From the NCBI RefSeq assembly GCF_030519355.1, contig NZ_JAUMKC010000030.1:1-63693 (forward strand): DNA of 63,693 nt. Reading direction: 5' to 3'. This DNA is from Mucilaginibacter sp. L3T2-6 (GTDB taxonomy: Bacteria; Bacteroidota; Bacteroidia; Sphingobacteriales; Sphingobacteriaceae). A program made the position numbers and the translations under genes. Shown here in pieces: positions 44,985 through 54,895 of the stretch. The notes beneath the pieces are model-generated. The model was not told where the DNA came from and searched no databases. It worked only from the letters and a program-made list of their open reading frames with translations. Every line of letters starts with the position of its first letter. Positions within the stretch are counted from its first letter, which is position 1.

Positions 44985-45314
44985 AATAGGGTAACAGCGA
45001 ATATTTTATTCTGTTTAAGGTGTTACCACTTCATTTAATTATTAAATAAAATTTCATTTATAATTTATTTAGCTTAATTTTATGACAATCTAAACAGCAG
45101 TCACAACTATTATCGGTATCACATTATTGAACCCTATCGATTTTTTAGCCAGTCTGTTTTTTTTCGGATACATGATCATTGCTGTTTAAACTGTAGTTTA
45201 TAAATGTTTAATAACGGGCATCAGGCCCGTTTGTACCTAAATCTTTGTCATGTATATGGTAAGCTGTAAGTCCGGTATCTGTATCTTATCATTTATTAAA
45301 ACACCAATAACCTT
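44985..45314. other. 330-bp AT-rich gap
   Basis: Very AT-rich to about 45075. A short hairpin ACGGGC-ATCAG-GCCCGT lies at 45214-45230, before a TTTGTACC tail. No gene and no clear promoter for 45315 is visible. Confidence 0.5.
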
Positions 45315-45782
45315 ATGCAAAATTTAATGCAGGCCCAAAAGTGCTGCTGTACGGTTCAGCAGAAAGAGACGCCCCCTCCCGAGCCATGGTCAAAAGCAAA
45401 GAAAACGGCAAGATCCATGCTATCCATGTTACTCAGCATAGTTATCGCCTTTTTTCCGAAATGTCCTTTTTGCTGGGCTATTTACATGAGCATGTTCGGC
45501 TGTCTCGGTATCGCCAGGCTGCCTTATATGAAATGGCTGCTGCCGGTTTTACTGGTGTTTTTGGCCCTGCATCTTTTTATGCTATACAGAAAGGGGGCAC
45601 GCATCGGCTATATTCCATTCGCTATAAGTGTGTTTGGTGCGTTGACCATTCTTTTTACCCGCACTTTTTTCCCATATGAAAACTGGCTGCTTATTACCGG
45701 GATGGTATGTATTATGGCCGGATCCCTGCTCAATAGCTTTACTAACAATCGCCTGAAATTTAAAACTCAACTCATTCACTAA
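45315..45782 (+). CDS. Cys-rich membrane protein next to tyrosinase
   Basis: 155 residues. A short N-terminal tail with CCCTVQQ, then four predicted transmembrane helices. The first helix carries KCPFCW, and another Cys follows in MFGCLG. The cysteine arrangement recalls small metal-handling membrane proteins (MerT/MerC-like), but I cannot assign a family. It lies 17 bases upstream of a type 3 copper enzyme, so copper supply to the tyrosinase is a reasonable guess. Confidence 0.65.
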   Translation: MQNLMQAQKCCCTVQQKETPPPEPWSKAKKTARSMLSMLLSIVIAFFPKCPFCWAIYMSMFGCLGIARLPYMKWLLPVLLVFLALHLFMLYRKGARIGYIPFAISVFGALTILFTRTFFPYENWLLITGMVCIMAGSLLNSFTNNRLKFKTQLIH

Positions 45783-45799
45783 CAGATAAATCACAAAAA

Positions 45800-47581
45800 A
45801 TGTCAACCAAACCACTGAGAGTACGTCGATCAATCATCGATATCTACAACGATTTTAAGAATGGCAAACCTTCCGAGCTTGAAAAGCTGATGGTTGCCTG
45901 GCAATTCATCAAAAACCTCCCGGCAAACGACCCGAATTCATTCATGACCTTAGGCGGCTACCACGGCGAGCCCTTTGTATGGCGCGGCTCGTACGATGGC
46001 AACTACTGGGGCGGGTATTGTAACCATGGCAATATACTTTTCCCCACCTGGCACCGCGTTTATTTACACAAGCTTGAAAAGGCGCTGCAGAGTGTGCCCG
46101 GCTGCGAAAGTGTAATGCTGCCCTATTGGGATCAAACCTATAAAGTAATGAAGGATGGCAAGCTCACCTTCCTGGGCGTACCCTCCATACTTACCGATGA
46201 GTTTTTTACATTTTCCGACGGTACTACTATATCTAACCCCTTAAAATCCTTTAAACTTCCGGTCGGTTTGTATGATTGGATAGAAAAGGACGCCTATTCC
46301 AAGCCCGAAGGATACGAGACGGTTCGTTTTCCGCTATCAGGTTTAGTTGGAACTGCCGCTGACCGTATGGCAAGCGAAAACTATAACATGGCCTTTTATA
46401 TACCGGGCACAACTACGATAAACCAGGAGCTGACCAGCAGAATGCTGAATGAGAATGTAACCGGCTGGCTGTCGGGCAGTGTAGAAATACACGAAGGGTT
46501 TGATCCGTCTAAACCGTATGTTCCTGAAGGGTCGTTCAGGGGCGGCATAGATGAAATGTATCACAGGTGCCTTAAGAACCCTTACTATACTACTTTTTCG
46601 AACAATACTTCGAGGAATGAACTGAATAAAACCGATAAGATGGCTCAGTCGCTCGAGTCGCCGCATGGCAGTATTCACCTTGCCGTAGGCGGCATAAATG
46701 CTCCCGGCCAGGACGCCAACTCCGCTTCGGCAACCGATGCCAATGGCGATATGGGTGAAAATGAAACCGCCGGTTTAGACCCCATCTTCTTCTTCCACCA
46801 TTGCAATGTGGACCGCATATTCTGGATGTGGCAGGTTAGGCATAAATCAACCGATCACCTAGATTTAACAGTGCCAGGATGGGAGGGACCCGGCGTATAT
46901 CCCGGCCAGAACAATGTTAATAACCAGCCGCCGGTTGGCTACGAACAGGAAGAACAGCTGACCCTGGAATCGCCTTTGTATCCTTTTAAATTGGTTGAAA
47001 ACGGCGTAGAACGTAATTACTGCACAGCAGATGTGATCAATATTGAAAAACAGATGGGCTTTACCTACGAAAGCCTGTCGCTGGATAATAATGACGGTGC
47101 ACCGGAAACCGTTAAGGCGATAAAAGCACTAAGGGCACTGAAAGTGTCGGCCCCTAAAAGCGACAAAGCCCTGGTGATCGACGGTATTAACCGGGCTAAA
47201 ATTAATGGCTCATTTGTTTTATCGGCCTTCGCAACAATCGACGGGAACCGCTATTTTATCGGGAGCGAGCCTGTATTGAGCCGCTGGAAGGTAACCGCCT
47301 GCAAAAACTGCATGACCAATCTGGAGGTTACCGCAACCTTCAGCCTGTCGGACTTTACGGAAGACGAGATAAACCGGGCCATTTTTGATGTGCAGATAAA
47401 CGGAAGGAAACATAACGAGACAGAATTTGCCAAGTTTACGGTTACCAACAACGCCAATGCCACAAAAATGCTAACAGCTGCCAATGTAACTACTGCCAGG
47501 TTTATGAACCTGCTGACCAAGCCGGCAGAAGCGCAGGCCCAGGTGATGCACAGTAAAGCGTTCCACCTGAGTGTGGTTTAA
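45800..47581 (+). CDS. Tyrosinase (type 3 copper phenol oxidase)
   Basis: 593 residues. Copper A: His55 (GGYHG), His76 and His85 (YCNHGNILFPTWHRVY); Cys74 two residues before His76 can form the Cys-His thioether known in fungal tyrosinases. Copper B: SPHGSIH with two His and FFFHHCNVDRIFW with the third. The C-terminal 150 residues form a beta-sandwich that may cap the active site. No signal peptide is evident. Enzyme oxidizes monophenols/diphenols to quinones (melanin-type products). Co-transcribed with the Cys-rich membrane protein; ends in a strong bidirectional terminator. Confidence 0.92.
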   Translation: MSTKPLRVRRSIIDIYNDFKNGKPSELEKLMVAWQFIKNLPANDPNSFMTLGGYHGEPFVWRGSYDGNYWGGYCNHGNILFPTWHRVYLHKLEKALQSVPGCESVMLPYWDQTYKVMKDGKLTFLGVPSILTDEFFTFSDGTTISNPLKSFKLPVGLYDWIEKDAYSKPEGYETVRFPLSGLVGTAADRMASENYNMAFYIPGTTTINQELTSRMLNENVTGWLSGSVEIHEGFDPSKPYVPEGSFRGGIDEMYHRCLKNPYYTTFSNNTSRNELNKTDKMAQSLESPHGSIHLAVGGINAPGQDANSASATDANGDMGENETAGLDPIFFFHHCNVDRIFWMWQVRHKSTDHLDLTVPGWEGPGVYPGQNNVNNQPPVGYEQEEQLTLESPLYPFKLVENGVERNYCTADVINIEKQMGFTYESLSLDNNDGAPETVKAIKALRALKVSAPKSDKALVIDGINRAKINGSFVLSAFATIDGNRYFIGSEPVLSRWKVTACKNCMTNLEVTATFSLSDFTEDEINRAIFDVQINGRKHNETEFAKFTVTNNANATKMLTAANVTTARFMNLLTKPAEAQAQVMHSKAFHLSVV

Positions 47582-47595
47582 CGCTTTAGCAAGTA

Positions 47596-47635
47596 ATATA
47601 ACGCCCGCTGTCAACCAAGGCAGCGGGCGTTATAT
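47596..47635. terminator. Bidirectional terminator between tyrosinase and DJ-1 family genes
   Basis: Perfect 15-bp arms (47596-47610 and 47621-47635, core AACGCCCGCTG) with a 10-base loop and AT-rich ends, serving both convergent genes. Confidence 0.9.
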
Positions 47636-47666
47636 TTATATGCTATGCCCCTTAAAACAGGTACTA

Positions 47667-48326
47667 TCAATCCATGCTGGGGTAGGGCGGCAGCAGCGTA
47701 TAGGGCGGCAGCGGCGCCTCGCGATTGTACACCATGATGTCGGCTACCATTTGTGCAACAACAGGCCCATCGTTATGGTCAACAAGATAAAGTGCGCCGT
47801 CGATGCCCGAGGTAATGCCGCCGGTGGTAACAAACTGGCCGTCGTGAACATAGCGGACGTTTTTTACCAGCTCTGTTTTGGGCCATGTTTTCTGAGCGTA
47901 GGCAATTGCCAGGTAATGGGTGGTGGCTTTTCTGCCATCAAGCAGCCCGGTGGCTGCCAGCGAGTACAAACCCACGCAAACCGACAGGATGGTTGAACCT
48001 TTACCAGCCATCATGGCGATCCAGTCGATAATGGCCTGGTCTGCCGGGATGGAGTTTGCCTGGGCGGTAAAGTCTATCCGCCCGGGAATTACGACGATGT
48101 CTGCCTCTGTACACTCTTTAATTGTTGTAGTCGGCTTAATCACCACGGCCTTGCCTTCAGCCTCAACAGGGGCATCTGTTTCGGCAACGGTAAAAACTTT
48201 GTACCTCGGGTTATTAAAATGAGTTTTGTAAGCGCGGTTGGCGTGTAAAAAAACGTCGACCGGGCCATTCATGTCCACCAGCTCCACGCCGGGAAAAATA
48301 ACTACAGCAACTTTTAATTGTTCCAT
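47667..48326 (-). CDS. DJ-1/PfpI family protein (isonitrile hydratase-like)
   Basis: 219 residues. LKVAVVIFPGVELVDMNGPVDVF is the family start; SVCVGLYSLAATGLLDGRKATTHY gives the nucleophile Cys in C-V-G-x-x and the His after it; FVTTGGITSGIDGAL closes the core. Members act as glyoxalases, amidases, isonitrile hydratases or the ligand domain of regulators; there is no AraC domain here. Substrate unknown. Convergent with the tyrosinase gene. Confidence 0.88.
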   Translation of the reverse strand: MEQLKVAVVIFPGVELVDMNGPVDVFLHANRAYKTHFNNPRYKVFTVAETDAPVEAEGKAVVIKPTTTIKECTEADIVVIPGRIDFTAQANSIPADQAIIDWIAMMAGKGSTILSVCVGLYSLAATGLLDGRKATTHYLAIAYAQKTWPKTELVKNVRYVHDGQFVTTGGITSGIDGALYLVDHNDGPVVAQMVADIMVYNREAPLPPYTLLPPYPSMD

Positions 48327-48678
48327 TTTTTATGTGTGATAAGTGAATTTTCAATTCTGTCCAGGTTAAAGCTTAAACTTTAGGGTTTATGGCTTTTGGA
48401 AATAAATATAGGGATAATATGGGGATTGGAGGGACGGAATTGAAACAATTTCGGGTACGATTTGGATGTGGCAAACTTAAACCATCGGGGAGACCTTTGA
48501 ACAAGAGAAATTTGTAGCTAACTTTGGAAGTTAGTATGAATACCCCTATTACCTCATATAGTGCCGGCCGTGATCTTTGCGCAGGCTTTGTTCCCTCGGC
48601 TGCATTTTCTGCCAGGCGTCCCCCTAATTATTCTGCGGGCTTAAGTATCAATAGATCAATGTCCTTTATTTCCAATCG
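48327..48678. other. 352-bp gap, no distinct element seen
   Basis: Divergent promoter region of the DJ-1 family gene and the MprF-like gene. No exact TAnnTTTG, repeat or hairpin stands out. Confidence 0.5.
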
Positions 48679-51249
48679 ATGGCAAAGAAGTTTTTTGTAA
48701 ACCCAAGGCTATACTTAAGTGAGATCACGGGCTTATTGTTGTTGATCCTTGCTATTTATTTTATCAGGAGCCAGGGGCAAGAACTAAAAAATGTGGGAAA
48801 TTACATTTGGATGGGCAATCCCATTTGGGTGACAGCAGGAGTTTTGTTAACTCTCATTTATATTGCATTACAAGCACTCATGTACAGTTCGAGCTTCCGC
48901 GCCCTAAACCTGGAGCTAAGCCTCTGGAACTCTACTGTGTTATTTTTAAAAAGAAACCTTATTAGTATTTTTTTACCGGGCGGGAGTATAACCTCGCTCG
49001 CTTTCTTTACTAAAGACATTGTAAAAGAAACCAATGAGGAAAACCGCACGCGCATCCATTTTGCGAGCGCTATTTATGGGTTTACAGGCATTGTATCAAT
49101 CATTATTATTGCTATCCCTGTGTTAATCTACCTGACATTAACAGGTAACGGCTGGAAAGATGCAAACCAGGAAGTTGCCATTGTTATTTTCCTGATTATT
49201 TTGCTGACTTATATTTTAACGTCATTCTTTCGCAAAGGCTGGGTATATCGTTTAATTAGCAGGTTCTTTCCGAAAATCAACCTTGAATTTAAGAAGCATC
49301 CTCGCTTTAAAGTGCATTTTGCCCTCGTTAACGGTTATTCAGTACTGATCGATCTTACAGGTGTGGCGCATCTTTATATTTCTATGCTGGTAACAGGTGC
49401 TGCCGCCAGTTGGGAAATTGCGCTAATAGGCTATGTTATTGCCACGTTGATATTGCTTATTTCTCCTTTTTTAAGAGGGATTGGGGCAATAGAGTTTTCA
49501 CTAGTGGTAATCCTCAAACATTATGGATACAGTGCCTCAGAAGCTTTAGCAGTTACGTTGATCTATCGTTTTTTTGAATTCTGGCTACCGGTGGCCGCCG
49601 GCATCATTAGTTTCTTATTGAAGAAGGGCAATATGGTACTACGCGTCATTCCTGCATTTTTATCATTAGGATTGGGGCTGGTAAATATTATCTCGGTACT
49701 GACACCAGCCCTTACAAACCGTTTAAAGCTGCTTGCCAATTATCTTTCAGCGGGCACTATATCGGCATCAAATTACATGGTATTCATCGCCGGGCTGTTG
49801 CTTATCGTTACTTCAGCATTCCTTTTCAAAGGGTTCAGAAATGCGTGGCGGCTTGCTGTTGTTCTATGTGTTTTATCACTGGTGGGCAATCTCACCAAGG
49901 CCTTTGATTATGAGGAAGGCATAGTTGCAGCGATGGTATTACTTGTATTATGGTTCACCCGTAAACAATACTATATCAAACATAGCGTGCGCCTTCAAAC
50001 GATAGGACTGGGAACGGCTCTGCTTGTATTTTGCGGGATTATCATTTACGGCATCACAGGGTTTTATTTTTTAGACGAAAGGCATTTTGGCATCGATTTT
50101 CATTTACTTGCTTCTGTAAAGCACACATTTTATAATTTTATTCTGCTGGATGTTACCGATCTGATTCCGCGCACACATTTTGCATCGGTTTTTTTAAACA
50201 CAATCCGTATTGGTGGCACCTTATCCGTGGCACTTATATTTTATACACTGCTTAAACCTTATTTTCTCAATATCGAGCAGAATGAGGATGAGTTTGCACG
50301 CGCAAAAGCATTGGTTTCCAGGTTGGGCTCTTCACCCATTGATTATTTCAAGACATATGACGACAAATTGCTCTATTTTGGCGGGCGGCGCAATGGCTTG
50401 GTTTCGTTCCGGATGGCAGGCAGTTTTGCGGTTGTTCTCGGACAACCCGTTTGTGCAAATACGGAGGATGAAATGGCATTACTGGAGGAGTTTGAGGAGT
50501 TTTGTACCGATTCGGGCTGCCGGTCTGCTTACTACCGTGTGGATGAGGAAAGTTTGCCGCTTTTCCGGTCGCTTGGCAAACGTTCGCTTATTATCGGGCA
50601 GGAGGCTATCGTCGACATTGAGGCCTTTACTTTGGAAGGAAAGAATAAAAAGTCCATGCGGAATGGCCTGAATGCCCTTAAAAAGAACGGGTTTAAGACC
50701 CGAATATATGAGGCGCCTATAAAGGATGGCTTACTTCAAAAGCTGGAGTACGTGTCAAACGATTGGTTGAAAACCACACACAGGGAAGAGATTGTTTTTA
50801 CCCAGGGGCTGTTTGACCGTAAAGAACTAAAAAATCAAACCATTATTACATTGGAGAACGAGGGTGAAAAGGTTTTTGGATTTTTGAACATTATCCCTGA
50901 CTATGCCCCGGACCAGGCAACTTATGACCTTATCAGGAAAACAAGCGATGCACCTGGTGGCGTAAATGATGCATTGATTGTAGCGCTTATCGATTATTGC
51001 AGGCTTAACCAATACAAATACCTTAACCTGGGGCTTGCACCATTATCAGGAATTGAACACGCAAAGGACCTGCCTGAAAAAACCTTAAAGTTCGCTTATG
51101 AAAAACTGCAGCAATTCCGGCATTATCGCGGACTAAGGGATTTTAAAGAAAAATTTTTGCCTGAATGGCAAAATAAATATTTAATATACGAAAATCATTA
51201 TGATCTGATCAGCTTGCCTAATGTGCTGAGTAAGGTTATGAAACCCTAA
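48679..51249 (+). CDS. mprF: MprF/LpiA-type bifunctional lysyl-phosphatidylglycerol synthase-flippase
   Basis: 856 residues. The N-terminal 530 residues hold about fourteen membrane helices (flippase module, including IFLPGGSITSLAFF and ALIGYVIATLILLISPFLRGIGAIE). The C-terminal 320 residues are the DUF2156 GNAT-like aminoacyl transferase (FKTYDDKLLYFGG, FRMAGSFAVVLGQPVC, KYLNLGLAPLSGIE, FKEKFLPEWQNKYLIYE). MprF moves an amino acid, usually Lys, from tRNA to phosphatidylglycerol and flips the product outward, which lowers surface charge and gives resistance to cationic peptides. Heads a three-gene operon with two VirJ/AcvB-like genes at 3-4 base spacing. The amino acid used is not predictable. 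Confidence 0.9.
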   Translation: MAKKFFVNPRLYLSEITGLLLLILAIYFIRSQGQELKNVGNYIWMGNPIWVTAGVLLTLIYIALQALMYSSSFRALNLELSLWNSTVLFLKRNLISIFLPGGSITSLAFFTKDIVKETNEENRTRIHFASAIYGFTGIVSIIIIAIPVLIYLTLTGNGWKDANQEVAIVIFLIILLTYILTSFFRKGWVYRLISRFFPKINLEFKKHPRFKVHFALVNGYSVLIDLTGVAHLYISMLVTGAAASWEIALIGYVIATLILLISPFLRGIGAIEFSLVVILKHYGYSASEALAVTLIYRFFEFWLPVAAGIISFLLKKGNMVLRVIPAFLSLGLGLVNIISVLTPALTNRLKLLANYLSAGTISASNYMVFIAGLLLIVTSAFLFKGFRNAWRLAVVLCVLSLVGNLTKAFDYEEGIVAAMVLLVLWFTRKQYYIKHSVRLQTIGLGTALLVFCGIIIYGITGFYFLDERHFGIDFHLLASVKHTFYNFILLDVTDLIPRTHFASVFLNTIRIGGTLSVALIFYTLLKPYFLNIEQNEDEFARAKALVSRLGSSPIDYFKTYDDKLLYFGGRRNGLVSFRMAGSFAVVLGQPVCANTEDEMALLEEFEEFCTDSGCRSAYYRVDEESLPLFRSLGKRSLIIGQEAIVDIEAFTLEGKNKKSMRNGLNALKKNGFKTRIYEAPIKDGLLQKLEYVSNDWLKTTHREEIVFTQGLFDRKELKNQTIITLENEGEKVFGFLNIIPDYAPDQATYDLIRKTSDAPGGVNDALIVALIDYCRLNQYKYLNLGLAPLSGIEHAKDLPEKTLKFAYEKLQQFRHYRGLRDFKEKFLPEWQNKYLIYENHYDLISLPNVLSKVMKP

Positions 51250-51253
51250 TCAA

Positions 51254-51922
51254 TTGAAACGGTATAGCTTTACATTCCTGCTAATCATAGGTATCATTAG
51301 CAATATTCACGCCTCCTCACTAAAGGATTTGCCGGTGACAATTACAACGGCAAAATCAAACAAACAGGACAAATTTGTCCTATATATTTCGGGCGATGGT
51401 GGCTGGAACGGCTTTAGTCAAAAAATTGCCGAAAGCTATGCTGCCAACGGGTTCAATGTGGTAGGGCTGAACAGTTTTAAATATTTTTGGAAGAAGAAAG
51501 CGCCTCAGCAAGCCGCAGACGATATAGCAGCGCTGTTAAAAACCTATTGCAACGAATGGCATAAACAGAAAGTGGTCATTTGTGGATTTTCATTTGGCGC
51601 AGACGTAATTCCTTTTATTTATACCCGCCTGCCGGATGAATTAAAAAACCGGATTAGCCTGATCCAGCTCATTTCGCCATCTTCCTATACAGACTTTGAG
51701 ATTCATGTAATCGATATGATGCGTTCGGGCAACACCGTCAGGTCGATGAATATTGCTGCGGAAGTTAACCGGGTCGACGTACCTGTAATTTGTTATTATG
51801 GCCAGCAGGAACCTGATAAACCACTCGCTGTATTAAAAAAAGCTAACATAAAAACTGTTATTTTGGCGGGTGACCACCACTATTCAAATACCTATACAGA
51901 GATTATAAAAAATGCACTATAA
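51254..51922 (+). CDS. VirJ/AcvB-like hydrolase, copy 1
   Basis: 222 residues from TTG 51254, four bases after mprF; no nearer ATG gives a signal peptide. Signal peptide about 1-20. LYISGDGGWNGF and the nucleophile elbow GFSFGADVIPF (Ser113) with His208/His209 in GDHHYSN are the alpha/beta-hydrolase motifs of the VirJ/AcvB family. In Agrobacterium AcvB is a periplasmic lysyl-phosphatidylglycerol hydrolase working opposite the MprF homologue LpiA. By analogy this enzyme should remove the amino acid MprF adds (inference). Confidence 0.85.
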   Translation: MKRYSFTFLLIIGIISNIHASSLKDLPVTITTAKSNKQDKFVLYISGDGGWNGFSQKIAESYAANGFNVVGLNSFKYFWKKKAPQQAADDIAALLKTYCNEWHKQKVVICGFSFGADVIPFIYTRLPDELKNRISLIQLISPSSYTDFEIHVIDMMRSGNTVRSMNIAAEVNRVDVPVICYYGQQEPDKPLAVLKKANIKTVILAGDHHYSNTYTEIIKNAL

Positions 51923-51925
51923 ATA

Positions 51926-52660
51926 ATGCTTTTAAACCACACCAAGTTCTTTTTCGCTTGTAGCTCAATCGCGGTGATTTTAAGTAGTTGCGGGTTGTTG
52001 TTAAAGACAAGGATGGTTGCAAATAGCGGTGCAGAGCGTGAGGATTTCGGCCTTCCGCTAATTATCTATCAGCCGGCGGATACCACATCTTCTAAAATGG
52101 TGGTATTGCTATCCGGCGATGGTGGCTGGCTGGGGTTTAATGATACGCTTGCTGTGGGATTTGCAAAAAGGGGCTACCATGTTATCGGTTTTAACTCACG
52201 CACCTATTTTTGGCACCAAAAAAGCCCCGAGCAAACCGCGGATGACCTGGCCAAACTGATTAGTAAGTATAATACTGAATGGAAGATCAGGCGGATTGTA
52301 TTGAACGGCTTTTCGTTTGGGGCCGATGTTGTCCCATTTATTTATAACAGGTTACGGGGAGAGTTAAAAACTAAGATATACAAGCTGCAATTACTTTCGC
52401 CATTTCTTTCAACTGATTTTAAAGTTCACCTTGCAGACCTAATCGGCGATGGCGACGATAACCGGACTTATAAGGTGAAAGACGAAGTAGAAAAGATCAC
52501 TATTCCTATTCTTTGTTTTTATGGAAAGGACGAGCAGCCGAAGCCACTTGCAGATATACGAAAACCAAATTTTTCGGTTACTATTGTTCCCGGCGGCCAT
52601 CACTACCGCAACGGCTATCATCAAATTATATCATCGGCAAGGCGAAGGTACAAATACTAG
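51926..52660 (+). CDS. VirJ/AcvB-like lipoprotein hydrolase, copy 2
   Basis: 244 residues. N-terminal lipobox LSSC (Cys22) makes it a likely lipoprotein, unlike copy 1. The same LLSGDGGWLGF, GFSFGADVVPF (Ser130) and GGHHYRN motifs are present. Three bases separate it from copy 1. It overlaps the convergent beta-barrel gene by four bases at the 3' end. Two separate paralogs after mprF mean the pair could act in different compartments (free in the periplasm and membrane-tethered). Confidence 0.85.
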   Translation: MLLNHTKFFFACSSIAVILSSCGLLLKTRMVANSGAEREDFGLPLIIYQPADTTSSKMVVLLSGDGGWLGFNDTLAVGFAKRGYHVIGFNSRTYFWHQKSPEQTADDLAKLISKYNTEWKIRRIVLNGFSFGADVVPFIYNRLRGELKTKIYKLQLLSPFLSTDFKVHLADLIGDGDDNRTYKVKDEVEKITIPILCFYGKDEQPKPLADIRKPNFSVTIVPGGHHYRNGYHQIISSARRRYKY

Positions 52661-53277
52661 TACAGATTTACCCTTACACCGAATTGGTTAGATAAACCGC
52701 GCGGATTTACATCATTATTGTTGAAGGACATGTGCATTCCGGTGAAACCGGCGGTTGTATAAATCGCTGCTTTTGAACTTACTTTAACCAAAAATCCCAC
52801 GCCTCCGAAGGTATATAAACCGTGATCGGTCATTTTGATGGTGTTTTTCAAATGCGCCGGATCTTCCTGGTTATATTTCAGAAAGGTTGAGTATCCCAGA
52901 TCCGCCATAGCGAACGGACTGATAGTCCATTTCGGGAAGGGTATATACCTAAAATCGGCCACAACAGGCAGAACCTTTACATTTCGGAGGTTGTAACCAT
53001 TATCAGGATGCAATACGCAAAAGTCATAACCAATACCTATCCCTATCGAAAAATGAGGCGAAGCGTCGTAATCTGCAAAAGCATAACCGCCATCAAAACG
53101 GCTATGGTGACATGTTCTGAAATATTGGTACTGAGCGCTAACGGAGAGTTTTTTATACCATGCCGAACGTATTTGGGTACTGTCTCTTAAAGGCGCTGCG
53201 GCGAGGCAAGCATGCGACGCTAAAATGAATAGAAAAGTGAAAATACTTAGATTAATGTATGTTTGTAAGTGCTTCAT
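52657..53277 (-). CDS. Outer-membrane beta-barrel protein
   Basis: 206 residues with a signal peptide (ends about LAAAP). The body alternates aromatic strand patterns (SVSAQYQYFRT, FSIGIGIGYDF, WTISPFAMADLGYSTF) and ends NQFGVRVNLY, the usual C-terminal aromatic of barrel proteins. About eight strands are expected. The gene lies 25 bases downstream of the BamA/TamA-like gene on the same strand, so they may be co-transcribed. Function unknown. Confidence 0.8.
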   Translation of the reverse strand: MKHLQTYINLSIFTFLFILASHACLAAAPLRDSTQIRSAWYKKLSVSAQYQYFRTCHHSRFDGGYAFADYDASPHFSIGIGIGYDFCVLHPDNGYNLRNVKVLPVVADFRYIPFPKWTISPFAMADLGYSTFLKYNQEDPAHLKNTIKMTDHGLYTFGGVGFLVKVSSKAAIYTTAGFTGMHMSFNNNDVNPRGLSNQFGVRVNLY

Positions 53278-53301
53278 TATTATATATATGTGTCGATATT
53301 T

Positions 53302-54546
53302 TTAAAAAGTTTCGTTGAGGGCGATAAATAAGCCCCTTGTGCCATAATTTCCGATGCCGTAGTCTGCGCTAATATTTGAGCGGGTATATTTATTAAGTAA
53401 TAATCTAAGGCCTAAGCCCTCACCGGAGTTCCATCTTTGCAGTAACTTGATCTTTTGCTGGTTGCTTCCTGTTTGGGCATTTATAAAGACAATTCCACTT
53501 AGTAGCTTATTTTCAGTTATGGGGTATCGGTATTCCAGTTCGTTGCTGTAGAACGACCGGCCCTTAAACCTGCCGATGGTATAAGGGCGTCCGCCCCTGG
53601 CATCATCGTCGCCACCGGTACCCGGCAGTTCCAAATACGGAAGTGAGCCGTTGAGCAAATACTCACCCCACGACCAAAAGGCTAACACATGCTCAGGATT
53701 TTTTTCAGACAACGACCAGTATTTGCGAAGTTCAGTTTTAACCAGCATGGCATCGTGATTACTGCCTAAAACCGTTGAATTCAGTCGTAAAACCAAATCG
53801 GCATAAATTCCCTTATACGGCCGGTTAGGATGGTCGCGCGTGTTGTATTGCAAGTTGAACAATATACCATTGGCCCAATAGCTATTTAACGGATAACCAT
53901 TTTTCAGGCTGTACATAGCATTGTAGCTGCGGTGCCGCACCGAACTGTTGCCAGGCCGGTAAATGTTTCCGTAACCATCAAAAATAAAGCCCATCCCGCC
54001 ATAAAAATTTTTTATTATTTTATGATAAACCTTTTCGAAGAATTTAAAATAGGTGTATTGTATCGGAACTTCTCCCGGTGCAAGATTTACCGGTAATCCG
54101 TTAAGCACAAAGCTTTCGTCTGCCTGTCGCGGCCGCCCTGTACCAAGCCCATAATCCAGTGATATGGTACGGCCAACCTGGTAGTCCCCCTGCAGGTTCC
54201 ACTCGTTCCGATTGGTAAAGTCGTTGTGTTTAAACTCTGCCGAAGCCAGTCCGTTGGATGATACAAAAACGTTGGCGTTGAAAATAGAAAAGGTCGTACC
54301 CGATGGATCGCCATAGTTTTTGCCACCCGATAATATCAGGCCTAAATCCAACCCGTAACTTGGATTATATCCTATAGAAGGCAGCAGCGATAGGTTTGAA
54401 TGTGATTGCCCGGTATCCTTATAGCTTTTGGCTTTAAACACATGCCTTATGACGTCCTGCAGGTCCTTTGTTTTATAAAGCGAATCAGGCGGCAAAGGCT
54501 CCGGTGACAAACAAATATTCAGAAGTAAAATAATGCAATAATGCAT
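53302..54546 (-). CDS. BamA/TamA-like outer-membrane protein (Omp85-type barrel)
   Basis: 414 residues: signal segment, short periplasmic part, then a 16-strand-type barrel. GRFKGRSFYSNELEYRYPI resembles the loop-6 motif region of Omp85 barrels, and LRLLLNKYTRSNISADYGIG, then GLFIALNETF closes the barrel with the terminal aromatic. The POTRA domains of BamA are missing, so it is one of the stand-alone barrels. Its cargo is unknown. Upstream of the smaller barrel protein. Confidence 0.8.
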   Translation of the reverse strand: MHYCIILLLNICLSPEPLPPDSLYKTKDLQDVIRHVFKAKSYKDTGQSHSNLSLLPSIGYNPSYGLDLGLILSGGKNYGDPSGTTFSIFNANVFVSSNGLASAEFKHNDFTNRNEWNLQGDYQVGRTISLDYGLGTGRPRQADESFVLNGLPVNLAPGEVPIQYTYFKFFEKVYHKIIKNFYGGMGFIFDGYGNIYRPGNSSVRHRSYNAMYSLKNGYPLNSYWANGILFNLQYNTRDHPNRPYKGIYADLVLRLNSTVLGSNHDAMLVKTELRKYWSLSEKNPEHVLAFWSWGEYLLNGSLPYLELPGTGGDDDARGGRPYTIGRFKGRSFYSNELEYRYPITENKLLSGIVFINAQTGSNQQKIKLLQRWNSGEGLGLRLLLNKYTRSNISADYGIGNYGTRGLFIALNETF

Positions 54547-54895
54547 AGCTAAATTAACAGGGGTTAATTCGCAAAGATAAGCATCGGTTCGTTTGTAGGA
54601 AAGATATGTGGTAATATCGCAATTACAATCACAAAAAAGCGCTCCTAAACGGCTGCATAAATTTTAATGAAAGCACACAACTGGATTCCAGTCGTTAAGG
54701 CTTTGGATACTAATATTTTAAGACAATAATTGGATGCCATTTTTGATTGACTTATGGTTAAAAACAATGCGATATTAATTTTCCACGTTTAGTGACGCGT
54801 TTTCTTTTGCTATTTTCTGCGCCGTATATAAAATAAAAGTAAGCCAAGGAGACTAAAAATTTTATTATTTATTGCTAATTTATTTAGTAATTTAT

